61,707 nucleotides of DNA from Hymenoscyphus infarciens (lineage: Eukaryota; Ascomycota; Leotiomycetes; Helotiales; Helotiaceae). This document shows positions 22,176 to 34,014 of this stretch, piece after piece (the first letter of the stretch is position 1; each line of letters begins with the position of its first letter). The DNA lies in contig LLCB01000330.1 of the NCBI GenBank assembly GCA_001414345.1, positions 1 through 61,707 on the forward strand. The letters are read 5' to 3'. The position numbers and the translations under genes are program-made. The notes beneath the pieces are model-generated. The model was not told the DNA's origin. It saw nothing but the letters and a program-made list of their open reading frames with translations, and ran no database searches.

Positions 22176-25100
22176 TCGCTTTTCGTTATATACACGTATT
22201 TGAGGCTATTTTGAGAATTTCTGTATTTACTAGCTAGCTTCTAGTATCTCACTCTACACTCTCTTATATGCCTTCTTTTTAGGCTAATTAGAAGGCTCTC
22301 TAAGCATCTCACTAATATAAGAGTGAAAAGAGTGAGTACTATTAGCTATCGCACTTATTTAAGAGGCTAAAAAAGTACTAACTAATCCTAGCGAGCGTAT
22401 CGCGAAGGGATACGAGAGTAGGGTTGAAAAAGAGCTTAATACTAAATAAGACGTCAAAAGCGACAGGAAGTGTTATTAGTAGAATAGAGGTTACTCGGCA
22501 CGAGAGGAGGTATATATATATATACCTCCTCCTTACTTAATAAGCTGATTCCTCAATTCACTATAAACCCTTTCTATATATTCTCTCTCTTTTAAAAATA
22601 CTCGTCTTAAGTCTTTAATTATTAATTAATATAGTATTAGGTTAATTAGAGTATTATTTATCTCTTTATTATAAAGAATATAACTTGTTTTACTATTATA
22701 GTATCTAGTAGTTAGAGTAGAGTCGGTAGCTAGTAGTATTATTATTTAAGAGCTAATTACTCTTTATTTACTACTATATACTATATAATAATAGAATATA
22801 AATAGAAGAGAAGCTAATAATTAGCTAGTAGATAGAAAGTAGTATACTATTATAGAGTTGTTATATTCTTACTATTATTATATATTATAATAGTAATTAT
22901 TAAGTAATAAATAATAATCGTAAAGTAATAGCTATTATTATAAGTAGTATATTAGTAGGCGACTTTTCTTTGATTCTAACTTCTCTTCTTCTTTTCTTTT
23001 TATCTAAATAATATAAATAGTAAGAATACCTTTTAATTAGATATATTCTTATATACTAACTTATCTCTTAGAATATATATATATATTATATATATATATA
23101 TATAAAAGTAAGTTCTTCTCTTCTTAATTAGACCTAATTTAGAGCTAATCTAATATAGTAAAATGCCTCTTCTATGTCCTCCTAGTATGCTTCTAGCTAT
23201 CTACTAAGTCTACTATATTTAGTGCCTTTAAGTAAAATCTTAGAATAAAGATTATATATATACTTTTAAGAAGCTAAAGTTAAAGAAGTATAGATACTAT
23301 ATTAAGTAGAATACTATATATATCTTAGTAAGTTTAATCTTAAATATATACTAAATTTATCCTAACTTAAGTAGTTACTATAGTTTATTAGAAAGGAGTT
23401 TAGTAAGCTTAAGCTTAAGAAGGAGAAGAAGAAGATTAAAAGAGCTACTAAAGCCTTAGATAAGATATTAGTTATTACTAGTATAAAGGTACTAAAGAAT
23501 AGTTTAGAGATATAGTTTACTCTTCTAGAAGAGACTTAGACGCTTTATACTAAGATTACTATATATACTCCTTACTTATTAAAGAGGTTTTAGTTACTAA
23601 TATTTAATAGTTCTTATACTATACTATAAAGAGTGAGACCTCTATTTAAACCTAGGTTTAAGTCCTCTTTAAGGCCTATCTAAAGAGTTTATAAGCGTCT
23701 CTCTTAAAGCTAGTTATAAGAGGTCGCTAAGGTAAGAAGCGTCTCTATAAGAAGGAGGTAGTAGAGGAAGAGCCGATTTAGGCTTCTTATACTTAAGAGA
23801 GTAAGAAGAAGGATAATAAGTTAGAGAAAGGAGAGGCTATAGTCTAAGAAGAGTTAGTAGGCTCTATTTTAGTAGTAACTTAGTCTTAGTTCTTTACTTT
23901 ATTAATTTTAAATATTCTTACTAGTTAGTGTTTTATCTTAGGTTTTTATTATAAGTTCTTTATTAAAAGTAACTAGAATTAGAAGGTATTAATAGAGTTT
24001 TATAAATTAACTCTTTTATCTAATTCTTATCTAATTCTTATATATTAAGCTATTTAGAGAGGTATTAAGATAGTTTTAGCTCTTTTAGATATTTAGTATA
24101 AAAGTCTCTTAGACGATATAGTAAACCTTGAAAATTATCTATAAGATACTAAGTAGGATCTAAATTATATCTAACCTATTTTACTTAATACTATAGCTAT
24201 CTTCTAAAAAGTCTATTACTAAGTATTTCTTATATCTCTTATTCTTATATACTTTTAATAATATCTAGTAGAGGCTTTAGAGCCTCTTATTCTAGTAGAG
24301 AGGTGTTTAGATCTTTTAAAAGTATATTAAAAGTAAAAATATTATAAATTAATAAGCTTTTAAGAAGTTTTAACTTATAGGAATATCTTATATATTCTAG
24401 TATTTTAAAAGGTTCTATCTACTATTTAATAAGCTTTTAGCTAAGACGATTTATCTTAAAATTCTTAGTAGATAAGTAGACTTTATCTTTAACGTCTTAG
24501 TTAATAGCTCTTTAGTACTAGTTTATACTATTCTCTATCTTTTTCTAAGCCTTTCTTATATTATCTTTAACTATCTTCTAAGTAGAGTATATATATTAAG
24601 CTACTTTTACTACTTTATTATAGTTAAGTTATTTCTAGAGAATAGAAGTCTTTAGTATATTCTAGTCTTATAAAGTCTTTAAGTTAAGTTTAAACTTAAG
24701 CTAATAAGAGGTTATACTAATAGATAAGTATAGAAGTGTTATTTATACTCTATCTATTAGAGAGATTAATTCGCTCTAGTTATCTTAATAGTAGATTATA
24801 AAAAGCCTTAGTCTCTAATTAATATATTAGTTTATTATCTTTATTTATTTATCTATTTATTTATAATAAGTAGTACTAAGCTTAAGCTTAATACTAATTA
24901 TTTAATAAAATTTAGTTTAAAATAATAATATAAATTAAGGTCTTTAATTAGATATAATTAATTTAGAGTAGTAGCTAAAATAGTGAATCTATTAAATAAA
25001 AAGTTTAGCTAGTCTTTTAGCATCTATAGTTAAGTAATAGAGTATTAATACTAAATCCTTTCTAAGTTAGTTAATAAATACTAATATAGTATTAAATCTA

Positions 25101-26379
25101 TGTTTATCTTTTAAGAATAATTTAAAGTCTATATATAAATATTATATAGAATAGTTAAGTATAGATAGAGAGTAAAGAAAGCTTTATTACTTAGTTTATT
25201 AAAGATAAGAGTATTTATAGACTTAATAATTCTCTATATATCTTCTATAGTCTAAAAATATTCTAGCCTAGTAGTAGTATTATACTAATAACTAGTATAT
25301 CTTTTTTATACTTAGATAAGTACTAGATACTTAGTTATAGACTTCTTAAATTAGTTTTATATAGAGTTTAGTATTCTTTTAAATATAAAGTTAATTTTTA
25401 AAAAGTAGTAAATTATTTAATAAGAGGTAGTATTTATCTAGAAGTTTATAATATTCTTTTTAAAAGAAGTATAGGTTATCTTGTTTTAACTTCTAAATTA
25501 TATCTAAACTTATTCTTAGAATAACGTCTAACTAAATTATATTAAGAGAGATAGACTATTCTTATAAAAAGGTCTAAGTAAGTTTAGTATTAATTTAAGA
25601 GTTTAAATAATTAGGTACTAAAAAAGTATATAAGTAGCTATCTACTTTAGCTTAATTATAGGTTTTTAAGTCTTACTTATATTAAGTTAATATATCTACT
25701 TTTTAATTACTCTTTTTAAATATAAATTAGATCTAGAAGTTAAAGTCTAATAAAAACTTTATTTATTAAACTTACTTAACTATAAGTAGCTTAGTTATTA
25801 TAAAGTATTCTAATAATCTATAATTTAAATATATATTAATATACTTCTAATATAATATAAGTTTAAGATACTATTTCTTAAAAGCTTCTATAATAACTAA
25901 TAGCTCTTTATTATAGATCTCCTAGTTTAATTTATAGCTAACTAGAATATATAAGTAGAGCCTAATAGAGTACTAAAGGCTATTATATTATTATAAGAAT
26001 ATACTTACTATTACTTCTTTTAAAGAGTCTATTTCTACCTTTATATTATAATTAAAGTTAAAGTAGTATAATATTTAAATTATAAGTAGCCTAGTTCTTA
26101 GTACTTTAAAGGCTTCTTTATATTTAAGTATTTATAAAAACAGCTTTATAAAGTGTATTATTATAGTTAAGAGTTTAATAATTTTAATATAATCTTTAAT
26201 AAATTATCTATAGAATCTTATAAACTCTAGATAAGACTTTATATTTATTATAGTATTAGGTTAGACCTAGTTTTATAAAGGCTCTACTTTTTTAGAGTTA
26301 ACTTTAAGTTCTTTTATAGTTAAGATAAATCCTAAGTATTTAACTTTAGTAATACTAAATTCGCTTTTCTTAATATCTA

Positions 26380-26820
26380 TCTAAAGTTCTACTTCTTAGA
26401 GCTAATTTAGAACCTTTCTAACCTATTCCTTATATTCTTTAATAGTATCTAAATAAATTAAAATATTATCTAAGTAGATAATATAGAAGTTATCTAGATA
26501 GTTAATTAAGATATTATTTATATAATATTAATAGATAATAAGACTATTATAGAGTCTAAAAAGGAAGACCTTATATTTATATATACTATACCTAGTTCTA
26601 AACATAGTTATCTCTTCTAAGTTAAAGTCTATTTAAATATAATAGAAAACTTATCTAATATCTAATTTAATAAAGATTTTAGCTATTCTTATTCTAAAAA
26701 GGAGCTTATTAATATAAGAGATTAAGTAAGGATTATTTTAAGTTAGAGCGTTTAGCTTCTTATAATTAATATAGAACTATAACTTATTACTATTAGCCTT
26801 TTTAATAAAGAGTACTAGAG
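26380..26820 (-). pseudogene. Gypsy-type reverse transcriptase remnant
   Basis: The minus-strand reading gives RYSIYKYKVFLFRLYNS near 26582-26530, corresponding to the family's YGLYEYLVMPFGLxNAP box. Closer to the C-terminus NFYIIYLDNILIYLDTIK lies near 26498-26445, corresponding to YLDDILIYS. The second catalytic Asp reads Asn, which a single G-to-A change explains. Confidence 0.75.
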
Positions 26821-29674
26821 AAGTAAAAAGGCTATTACTATTAATAATAAACCTCTTATCTAAGTTCTTTATAAGATACTCTTTTATAGCTTTAAGCTCT
26901 ATAATTAACTATTAATATAAAGGTAAAAAGAAGTTAGAAAGTAGCTTATTTAAAGTAATCTTATAATTATATTTATAGTAAGAAGAGAGCTTATTAGAAG
27001 CTACTTTTAAGAATATATCTTTATAAGATAAGTAATATTCTAAGAGTTAAGTCTATATTAGAGCTCTTATCTTATTATTATCTTAGAGAGAGGCTAATCT
27101 CTTATTAATAACTTAATCTAGCTTATAAAGGCTTATTATATAAAATTCTAAATTAGGCTATTTTATATTATAATATATTATATTTATACTTATTTTATAG
27201 ATAAAAGAGTATAGAGTCTAGCCTTTTAAGGCTATACTAGTAGTTTATAAAAGCTTTAGACTAAAGTTAAATATTAAAATTTTAAGAGATATTATTATAG
27301 ATAAAAGTAATAACTTAGTTATATTTATAAGTCTACTCTTTTTATATCTTTCTTATTACTAGATAGTATATTCTCTTTAGTTTATATCTAACTAGTAATT
27401 TAAAAAAGGTTTCTAGTTCTAGCTAAAAAGAGAAAGTAAAATTTCCTTACTATAGTAGAGAGTTAGAAGGTATTTAGCTAACTAAGTAATCTAGTTTTTT
27501 AAAAACTTAAGAAGAACTTTAAAATAGTTTAACTACTTATTATTAATAATTAGGTCTTATTATTTAAGGTCTAGGATAATAAAGAGGTAGTTATAAATAT
27601 AACGTTTATCTATATTTAAATATAGTTATATAAACTAAGTTACCTAGCTTTTAATACTATTATTATATTTATAAATAGATATTAAATAAGGTAGTTTCTA
27701 GATCTTTAAACCTATTACTTTTAATAATTATAAAGCTAGAGGTTAATTTAGAAATAGATATCTATTTACTTCTATATCTACTAAAGCTTATATTTTAATA
27801 TTATATTCTTATATACTAAGAGTAGTATTTATAAGGAACTGTTTTCCTTTTATAAGTTTAGAAAGGTTAAGTCTAGCTAGATTATATTTATATAGGCTTA
27901 GAAAGGTATTTTTACTTAAGCCTCTTTATTTTCCTCCTAACTTAGGTTAGAGTTAGAGTACTCTTTAAATAGTTATTCTTTTTTAGATTAATTATCTATT
28001 TTATTAATATTAGATAGATTAGAATAGTTAGGCTTAATATATCTAGGTTTCTTATAATTATAATACTTTATACTAGTAAAGAGTTAGTCTATAAATAAAG
28101 TCTTTAATCTTTTACTAGTAAAAGAGGGCTTAGGAGTTTAAGAAGTTTTTTAAGAAGTAGAATAAAGTCTATATAAGAGTAGTAAAGGTTTTATTAAGGA
28201 ACTAGATAAGGATTAGTTAGTATTAGGCTTTTAGTATAATAAGCTTATTATAATAGGTTTTTTAGTACTTATTATACTAGTTATATATAACTTAATATTA
28301 TAATACTATTCCTTATTTATAAATAATAGGTCTCTTACTATCTTATTAAAGTTAATATTCTAGTATCTCTTACTATTAACTAATTAGATTTAGAGCTAAG
28401 GTATAAGCTTATTCTATATATAGTAGAATTTATCTTACTCTAATACTTCTCTAAGTATTACTATACTTAAAAAGTAACTTTTAAATTCTATAAAACTTTC
28501 TCTTATATAACCTTTCTATTTTATCTAAAGAGATTAAAAAGCGTTCTAGGTATCCTCCTTCTTATAACTAGTTAAATAGTAAGTATTAAAAAGTTTAATT
28601 ATTTCTTTATAATCTTTAAATACTATCTTACTTATATTAGACTTATATTAAAGCTCTAAGTAGTTCTAAGTAAGTTTTATTATTATTCTTTAAATAAGAG
28701 CTTTATAAGTTAAAGGTATCTAATAATAGTTAGTGTTTATATAGAGTTAATTATATATTAATATTCTTTATTACTTATATATAAGTAAAATATTATTATT
28801 TAAAAGTTTAATTTTTTTTATAATCTTACTTTTAATAGGTTAAAAGGCTTTTAAGGTGTTTTTAAGTTATAGGTATAGAGTAGGTTATTATAAAAAAGAA
28901 ATATTAGAGGTAGAGTCTTACCTTTGATAATAGTTTAAAGAGATAGAAGGAGGTGTTTATATAAATTAGATAAGACTTAGACTTTAGTTATTATTTAATA
29001 GTTATTAACTAATTTACTATACTAGGTCTAATAATTAAGTAATCTAATTATCTTATTTTAAAATTCTCTATTCTTTTTCTTAATCTTTAGCTTTTATAGC
29101 TTAGATTATACCTTATATCTTATTTATATTAGAGAAGTCTTATTAATCTCTCTAGCTTCTAAGTACTAAGCTTTTATCTTTATTATTCTTAAGCTTCTTA
29201 GAGTTCTTAGGAGTACGGTACTAAGTTAGGAACCTTTTAGTAGAGGCTTAACTTTATTCTCTAAGAGAGAGCTCTATGCTTAGAAGTAGAGTATAAGAGG
29301 GACTAGAGGTTACTTTAGATTCTAATATATTAAATATTAAATAGAGAGAGAGAGAGGTAGGATTAGATTTAGAAGCCTTTTAGATAACTATTATAAGTTA
29401 ACTTATTTACTAAATCTAGGGTTATTAGAACTCTTAGAAACACTTAGCGTATTCTAATCTCTTAATATATACTAAAATATAATTTTTACTAGCTATTTAT
29501 ATAAATACTAAACCTTAGTATTACTAGCTATCTAGGTAGTCTTTAATTACTTAGCTATATAAGAATATTATTATAATGTTTTAAATTAAAAGTGAATTAA
29601 CTTCTAAATAAAGAGTAGTAATAAGCTTAAAAAAGATATTATTAAGACTATTACTAGTAAAGAAGAGTTATTAT

Positions 29675-30150
29675 TTTTACGTAATAGTATGAAATATATA
29701 TAACTATAGTAGAGGTATATAAGAGTGCGTATAGTAGAATAACGTATATAGATACTAGGTACTAATATAGAAGAAAATAATAACTATCTCTTTTCTATAT
29801 TAAATATAAACGTCTATATATAAGAGGTTAGAAGCTTCTAAGTTTCGATAATAATAATAACTAAGCTCTATCTAATATAGCTAATACTAAATAATAAGAG
29901 CTAAAAAGCTAAATATATAACTTCTAAACTTTTAGAAAGCTAAATATATAATATCTGAACCTTAATCCTTTCTATATATGAATATTAGATATTAATACTT
30001 TTAGTACTTTACTTATATAAGTATTAGTTATTTGTAATCTCAGCTCTAGGTGTATTAGAGGTATTAGTAGTACTTAGAGGTATTAGTAGTTTTATGAATG
30101 TCGACAATTTAGAATAGTTCTATTATATAATAATCTAGGATAGCGTGCTA
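29675..30150 (-). repeat. Right LTR copy of the Gypsy-like element
   Basis: Homologous to 21738-22175 (see there). Ends near GATAGCGTGCTATTATAC, where another LTR-like copy begins at once. Confidence 0.75.
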
Positions 30151-30660
30151 TTATACTAATACGGAAGAAAAGGAAAAACTATCTCTCTTCTATACCGAGT
30201 ATAAACATCTATATATAAGAGATCGGAAACTACTAAGTCTCGATAATAATAATAACCGAGTCTTACTAGAGGATATAGGAATTCGTAACTAGCGAATAGT
30301 TAACTAACTCTCTACTACTCCTTCTATTATTTATCCGAGACTTAAGAAATCGATTATATTATTCTAAAAGGCTTAAATAATTAAGACTTTAATATGTTTA
30401 TTATTCTAAAGAAGTTAGAACAATTATAGAAGTGTAAATACTTCGAGAATATAGTTACGAATTCCTATAGCCTCTAGTGCCCTGTCTAATATAGCTAATT
30501 CTAAATACTAAAGGCTTTAAAGCTAAATATATAACATCTGAACCTTAATCCCTTCAGCACCTTTGATCGTATAAGTATCGAGTTAATCGTAAATCTTAGC
30601 CTCGAGGTATTAGAGGTATTAGTAGTTTTACGAATGCCGGCAATTCAGAATAGTATACTA
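30151..30660 (-). repeat. Third LTR copy, split by a 212-bp element
   Basis: TAATACGGAAGAAAAGG...CTATATATAAGAGATCGG and CCTGTCTAATATAGCTAATT...GAGGTATTAGTAGTTTTACG repeat the two halves of the LTR in order. The halves are separated by the insert at 30266-30477. It keeps more CG dinucleotides than its neighbour, so it is either a separate insertion or part of a tandem LTR arrangement. Confidence 0.7.
30266..30477. mobile_element. 212-bp MITE nested in an LTR copy
   Basis: The left end is CTAGAGGATATAGGAATTCG; the reverse complement of the right end is CTAGAGGCTATAGGAATTCG. TA precedes the left end, and TG follows the right end where TA is expected. The insertion point is clear because the uninterrupted LTR reads CCGAGCCCTGTCTAATATAG at the same place. 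Length equals that of the copy at 18348-18559. Confidence 0.85.
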
Positions 30661-32340
30661 TTATATAGTGTATTCTACGAATCTCTAGTAGTTCTATCTC
30701 GTCTCTAGAACTATCTATAGAGCTAAGTTTAAGTTAAAAGAGCGACGTAGTAATACCTTTATAACTATTAGAGTTTTAAGCCTCTTAACCTTCTATAAAG
30801 AAGCTATATTATATATAGTAATATACTAGATATTAGCGAAAAAGACCTATATAGCTTATTTACTTAGTAGTAGTATCTGCGAACTAAGAAAGCCTCTAAA
30901 GTCGATTCTATATATTCGCTAATACTAGAGGACTTCTACTCTAGATATACTATAGAATTATATATAACTCTAAGAAGGTAAGAGCTATATACTAACCTAA
31001 GATTAGAGGTAATACTTATAATAGTTATTCTATATAGTTAGTATATACTATATTTAAGTTAAGAGAATTACTAGAAGAGGTAAAGGACCTTTAGCAATAG
31101 TAATAGAGTAATTAGAAGAGGCCTAGGTAGTATAAATAGTAGTATAAACATAGATAGGTTTTTATAACTAGATACTAGATTCTCTATTATTTATATTAGT
31201 AGATATTTAAAGTATATTTAATAGTACTTTAATAAAGTAGTAAGATATCTTTTAGAAGATATAATATTAGTATTAGATAATAATTACCTTACTTACTAAT
31301 AGGCTTTAGGTTTAAACCTTAGTCTATACTAGTTCTTTCTAGTGTTGTCTAGAAGGTTCAGTTACGTTCTCGGTTATAGTTAAGCGAATATGTAATCCCT
31401 AGAACCTTCTAGTAACCCCTTTGATTTATAAGCTATAGAAGCTTCTAGTATTTACTCTAGAAGTATATATAGTCCTCTTCTATCTTTTAGTTAGAAATCA
31501 AGTCAAAAGTCAAAATTTACTAAGTCTTTTATACTTATACTTCGACTCCTTAGAAACGTGATTTAGCGATCATCTAACCTACCCTATACCGATTCGGGAA
31601 ACGTACTTACTTCTAACCTACCCTGTAGCCTACTCTATAGTCTACTCTATACGTATATAACCTCTTATATATAAGACTATAGAGTAGAGAACTAATTCTC
31701 TAGTAGTTATAGAAAACTGATTCTCTACTATTTATATTAGTAGATATTTAAAACGCGTTTAGTAGTTCTTAGATAAAGTAGTAAGATACCTCTTAAGAGG
31801 TATAGAACTATAGAGTAGAGAACTAGAGAATAGAACTAGGAAACTTAGATTAGAGATATATTAGAGAATAGTTCTATATAAGATAGTATACTAGAAGATG
31901 ATTATTATTAGTCTTATATAGAGGAGAGCTAACTAAGCCTTTATAAGAGCTGTTATAATAAACTAAATCGGTTGTCTATAAGAACGACTGAAATATTAAA
32001 TTCGAATTAAAATAGAGGGAATAGAAGGAGATACTAAGCTATTACTAGGAAGCCTAGAATAATAGATATAAAGCCTAGTAATAGGTACTCTAAGAAGTAT
32101 ATAAGCTACTTTTAGAAGAAACCCTATAGATAAGTGCGTCTACATAGCGCCTCTAGGTAGCTAAAAAGACTATTTAAATATAAAAATAAAAATAAAAAAA
32201 TAAAAATTAATAAAAAAGTTTATAGAGTAATAGTGAACATATAGAGCTCTCGTTTTCTGTTATCTAGAGTATACTAATATATGTTATTATTATTAAATAA
32301 GTAAAAGAGTGTCTAAAAAGAGAGGAAATTAAAGGAATTT
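30661..32340. other. Remainder of the inverted-repeat block, with internal duplication
   Basis: AT-rich, no open frame. A segment of about 90 bp (TTTATATTAGTAGATATTTA...GTAGTAAGATA) occurs near 31183-31260 and again near 31727-31805. An A-rich run (AAAATAAAAATAAAAAAATA) lies near 32180-32200, just inside the right terminal repeat. It could be the tail of a LINE- or SINE-like insertion, but nothing else supports that. Confidence 0.45.
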
Positions 32341-32402
32341 TTCAAAAAGCTCGGATTATAAAAAAAGTAGGCAAATTCAAGCTTAACTTACAACTCACTG
32401 TA

Positions 32403-34014
32403 ATATTAATTCCTAGGGTTTAAGAGAGTAATTTATGTTTTCAATCCATTGCTATGAGAAATGATTATTAAATTATGCTATTGATTTCTGCCTTTCTATG
32501 CCTAGGCATATTATGCTCGAGGAAAATTTATCTACACTTTAGCCTATACACCTACACACTAAGGAGCATCGTGCCGACCCTGGCATCAGTCTATTATCCC
32601 CTGTCTTCAAAAGCACAATTTCTTGATTCCTCGAATCTTTTGCTCTTAGGCTCATCTTATTTATATTTTCATTCTCCGAGCTTTCATTCTCTCTCAACTT
32701 TCATTTCCTTCCTTCACTCTAATTATTTCATATACTAAAGGATGTCTTTCTATATACTTGCTTATGCTTCTATAGAGAATAGCATAGATAGAAAATGTGA
32801 CCTCGGCCTAAATTTTGCGTCCTATTCTAACAAAACCAATCCAAGCAAACAGCAAAAAAATGGGCGTGCTCTTATGCTTATAATTTTCGGGGTTGGGATT
32901 ATAGTAGTAGATAGATACAGGGAATAACTACCTCCATTACCTCTATCGGGTTTAAATGGCCTCTTTGACACCACAAGGATTGACACTATAATATAGTTCT
33001 CAAATTTATTAGTCCATGGCTCAAATATCCTAAGAGGTACTTGCAACGTTAACCGCATGTGTAGGGTGCCACGGGTATGGCCCGCCTACTCTCTGAACGA
33101 CCGCATCCACTCCTATATCTTTCGTATTACCAGCAGTGTTTAGGAGAGAGGATGTCGAGGGACGCTTGCATAAAAGCTATAATAATCGTCGGTATATTTG
33201 GGTTTTTAATGTGCTCTAGTTGGTTTAGATAGTAGATTTATTTAATATTAGTTGGAGTGAATATATAGTTTTTTTTATAGTTGTCCCGAGGAGTTCTAGT
33301 GCTGTAAATTCCACTACTAGTTCGGAGAAATAAAAACATTTCAATGATCTTATGAAAAACCCATGTTGCTGATATCTAATACTGACTACAACTCAGAAGC
33401 GAACTAAGTAAGTTATTAAGAATTTATATGCATAGCCCTTTTCGTATCCTCTCTTTACACTTCCTATGCCAATGTAGTAGAAGCTTTAGACATTTTTGAA
33501 GCCGTTTTATATAGTAACTATGGGATTAGGGAGTTAGTGACTCGAAGAAGGGTTGGCGGGTTGCCAGGTTGGATATTCATTTATTTGGGCTGGTCTTAGT
33601 AGGAGAAAATAGCTATGTTAAAATCTTAGTAAGAAAAAAGCCTCAATATAATAAGTAAAGAAACACAGAGATCAATGTATTCAAAAAGAATGAGGGGGAG
33701 TGTCATCATACGCCCATTGGAAAGGATTTCTTAAAAAAGCCCCAGTGGCCAAGTTGTTCAAGTAAGAAGCATCATGTTTTACTTCTTGAATTTGACTATA
33801 GGGCTTTCTAGCCTCGGCTAAAACACATGCTAACTTTAGCGCCAAACCCCAGCTCAATCTATTTCCAATATCAAACCTGTTCGCAAGTCAATCTTCAATC
33901 AACAACAAACACAACACCGCGCAAGTCTACCTTGACGCACTTCGTCATATACCTCTGCGCACACTTCTACATGGCAAAAAAAAGGCGTATCCGCCAGCGC
34001 AACTTTCCGGCCAT
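32403..34014. other. Mostly non-coding stretch at the start of gene island 2
   Basis: A pyrimidine-rich tract (32640-32720, CATTCTCTCTCAACTTTCAT) precedes an ATG frame of 61 codons at 32742-32927. It has no family resemblance and could be chance. The rest carries no supported gene. At 33840-33960 the A/C-rich leader (CAATCAACAACAAACACAAC) looks like the 5' region of the gene starting at 34015. Confidence 0.35.

Larger units (their letters stand above)
21738..30150 (-). mobile_element. RIP-degraded Ty3/Gypsy-like LTR retrotransposon
   Basis: Two long direct repeats bracket about 7.5 kb of AT-rich sequence. Minus-strand translation shows a Gypsy-type reverse transcriptase near 26820-26380. With RT in the middle, Gag would lie towards 29.5 kb and integrase towards 24 kb. 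I could not read those with confidence. Stops in the RT frame are TAA/TAG at likely Trp or Gln positions, so no protein can be made. It is nested inside the 21255-32400 inverted-repeat block. Confidence 0.7.
21255..32400. mobile_element. 11.1-kb block bounded by terminal inverted repeats with TA at both edges
   Basis: The left end (21255) reads CAGTGAGTTGCGAGTTAAGC and continues TTGAATTTGC...TAATCCGAGCTTTTT. The reverse complement of the right end (32400) reads CAGTGAGTTGTAAGTTAAGC, then TTGAATTTGC...TAATCCGAGCTTTTT. About 57 bp are paired with few mismatches, and TA flanks both sides (21253-21254, 32401-32402). The content is AT-rich and RIP-like, including a nested Ty3/Gypsy element. The simplest reading is a DNA transposon enlarged by later insertions. 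The element at 36779-37276 has related ends (TAGTGATTTACGAGTTAAGC). No transposase frame survives that I can read. Confidence 0.75.

Noticed and set aside
32742..32927. Small 61-codon gene after a pyrimidine-rich tract
   Set aside because: No resemblance, no intron and many chance frames of this size; mentioned only within the region entry.
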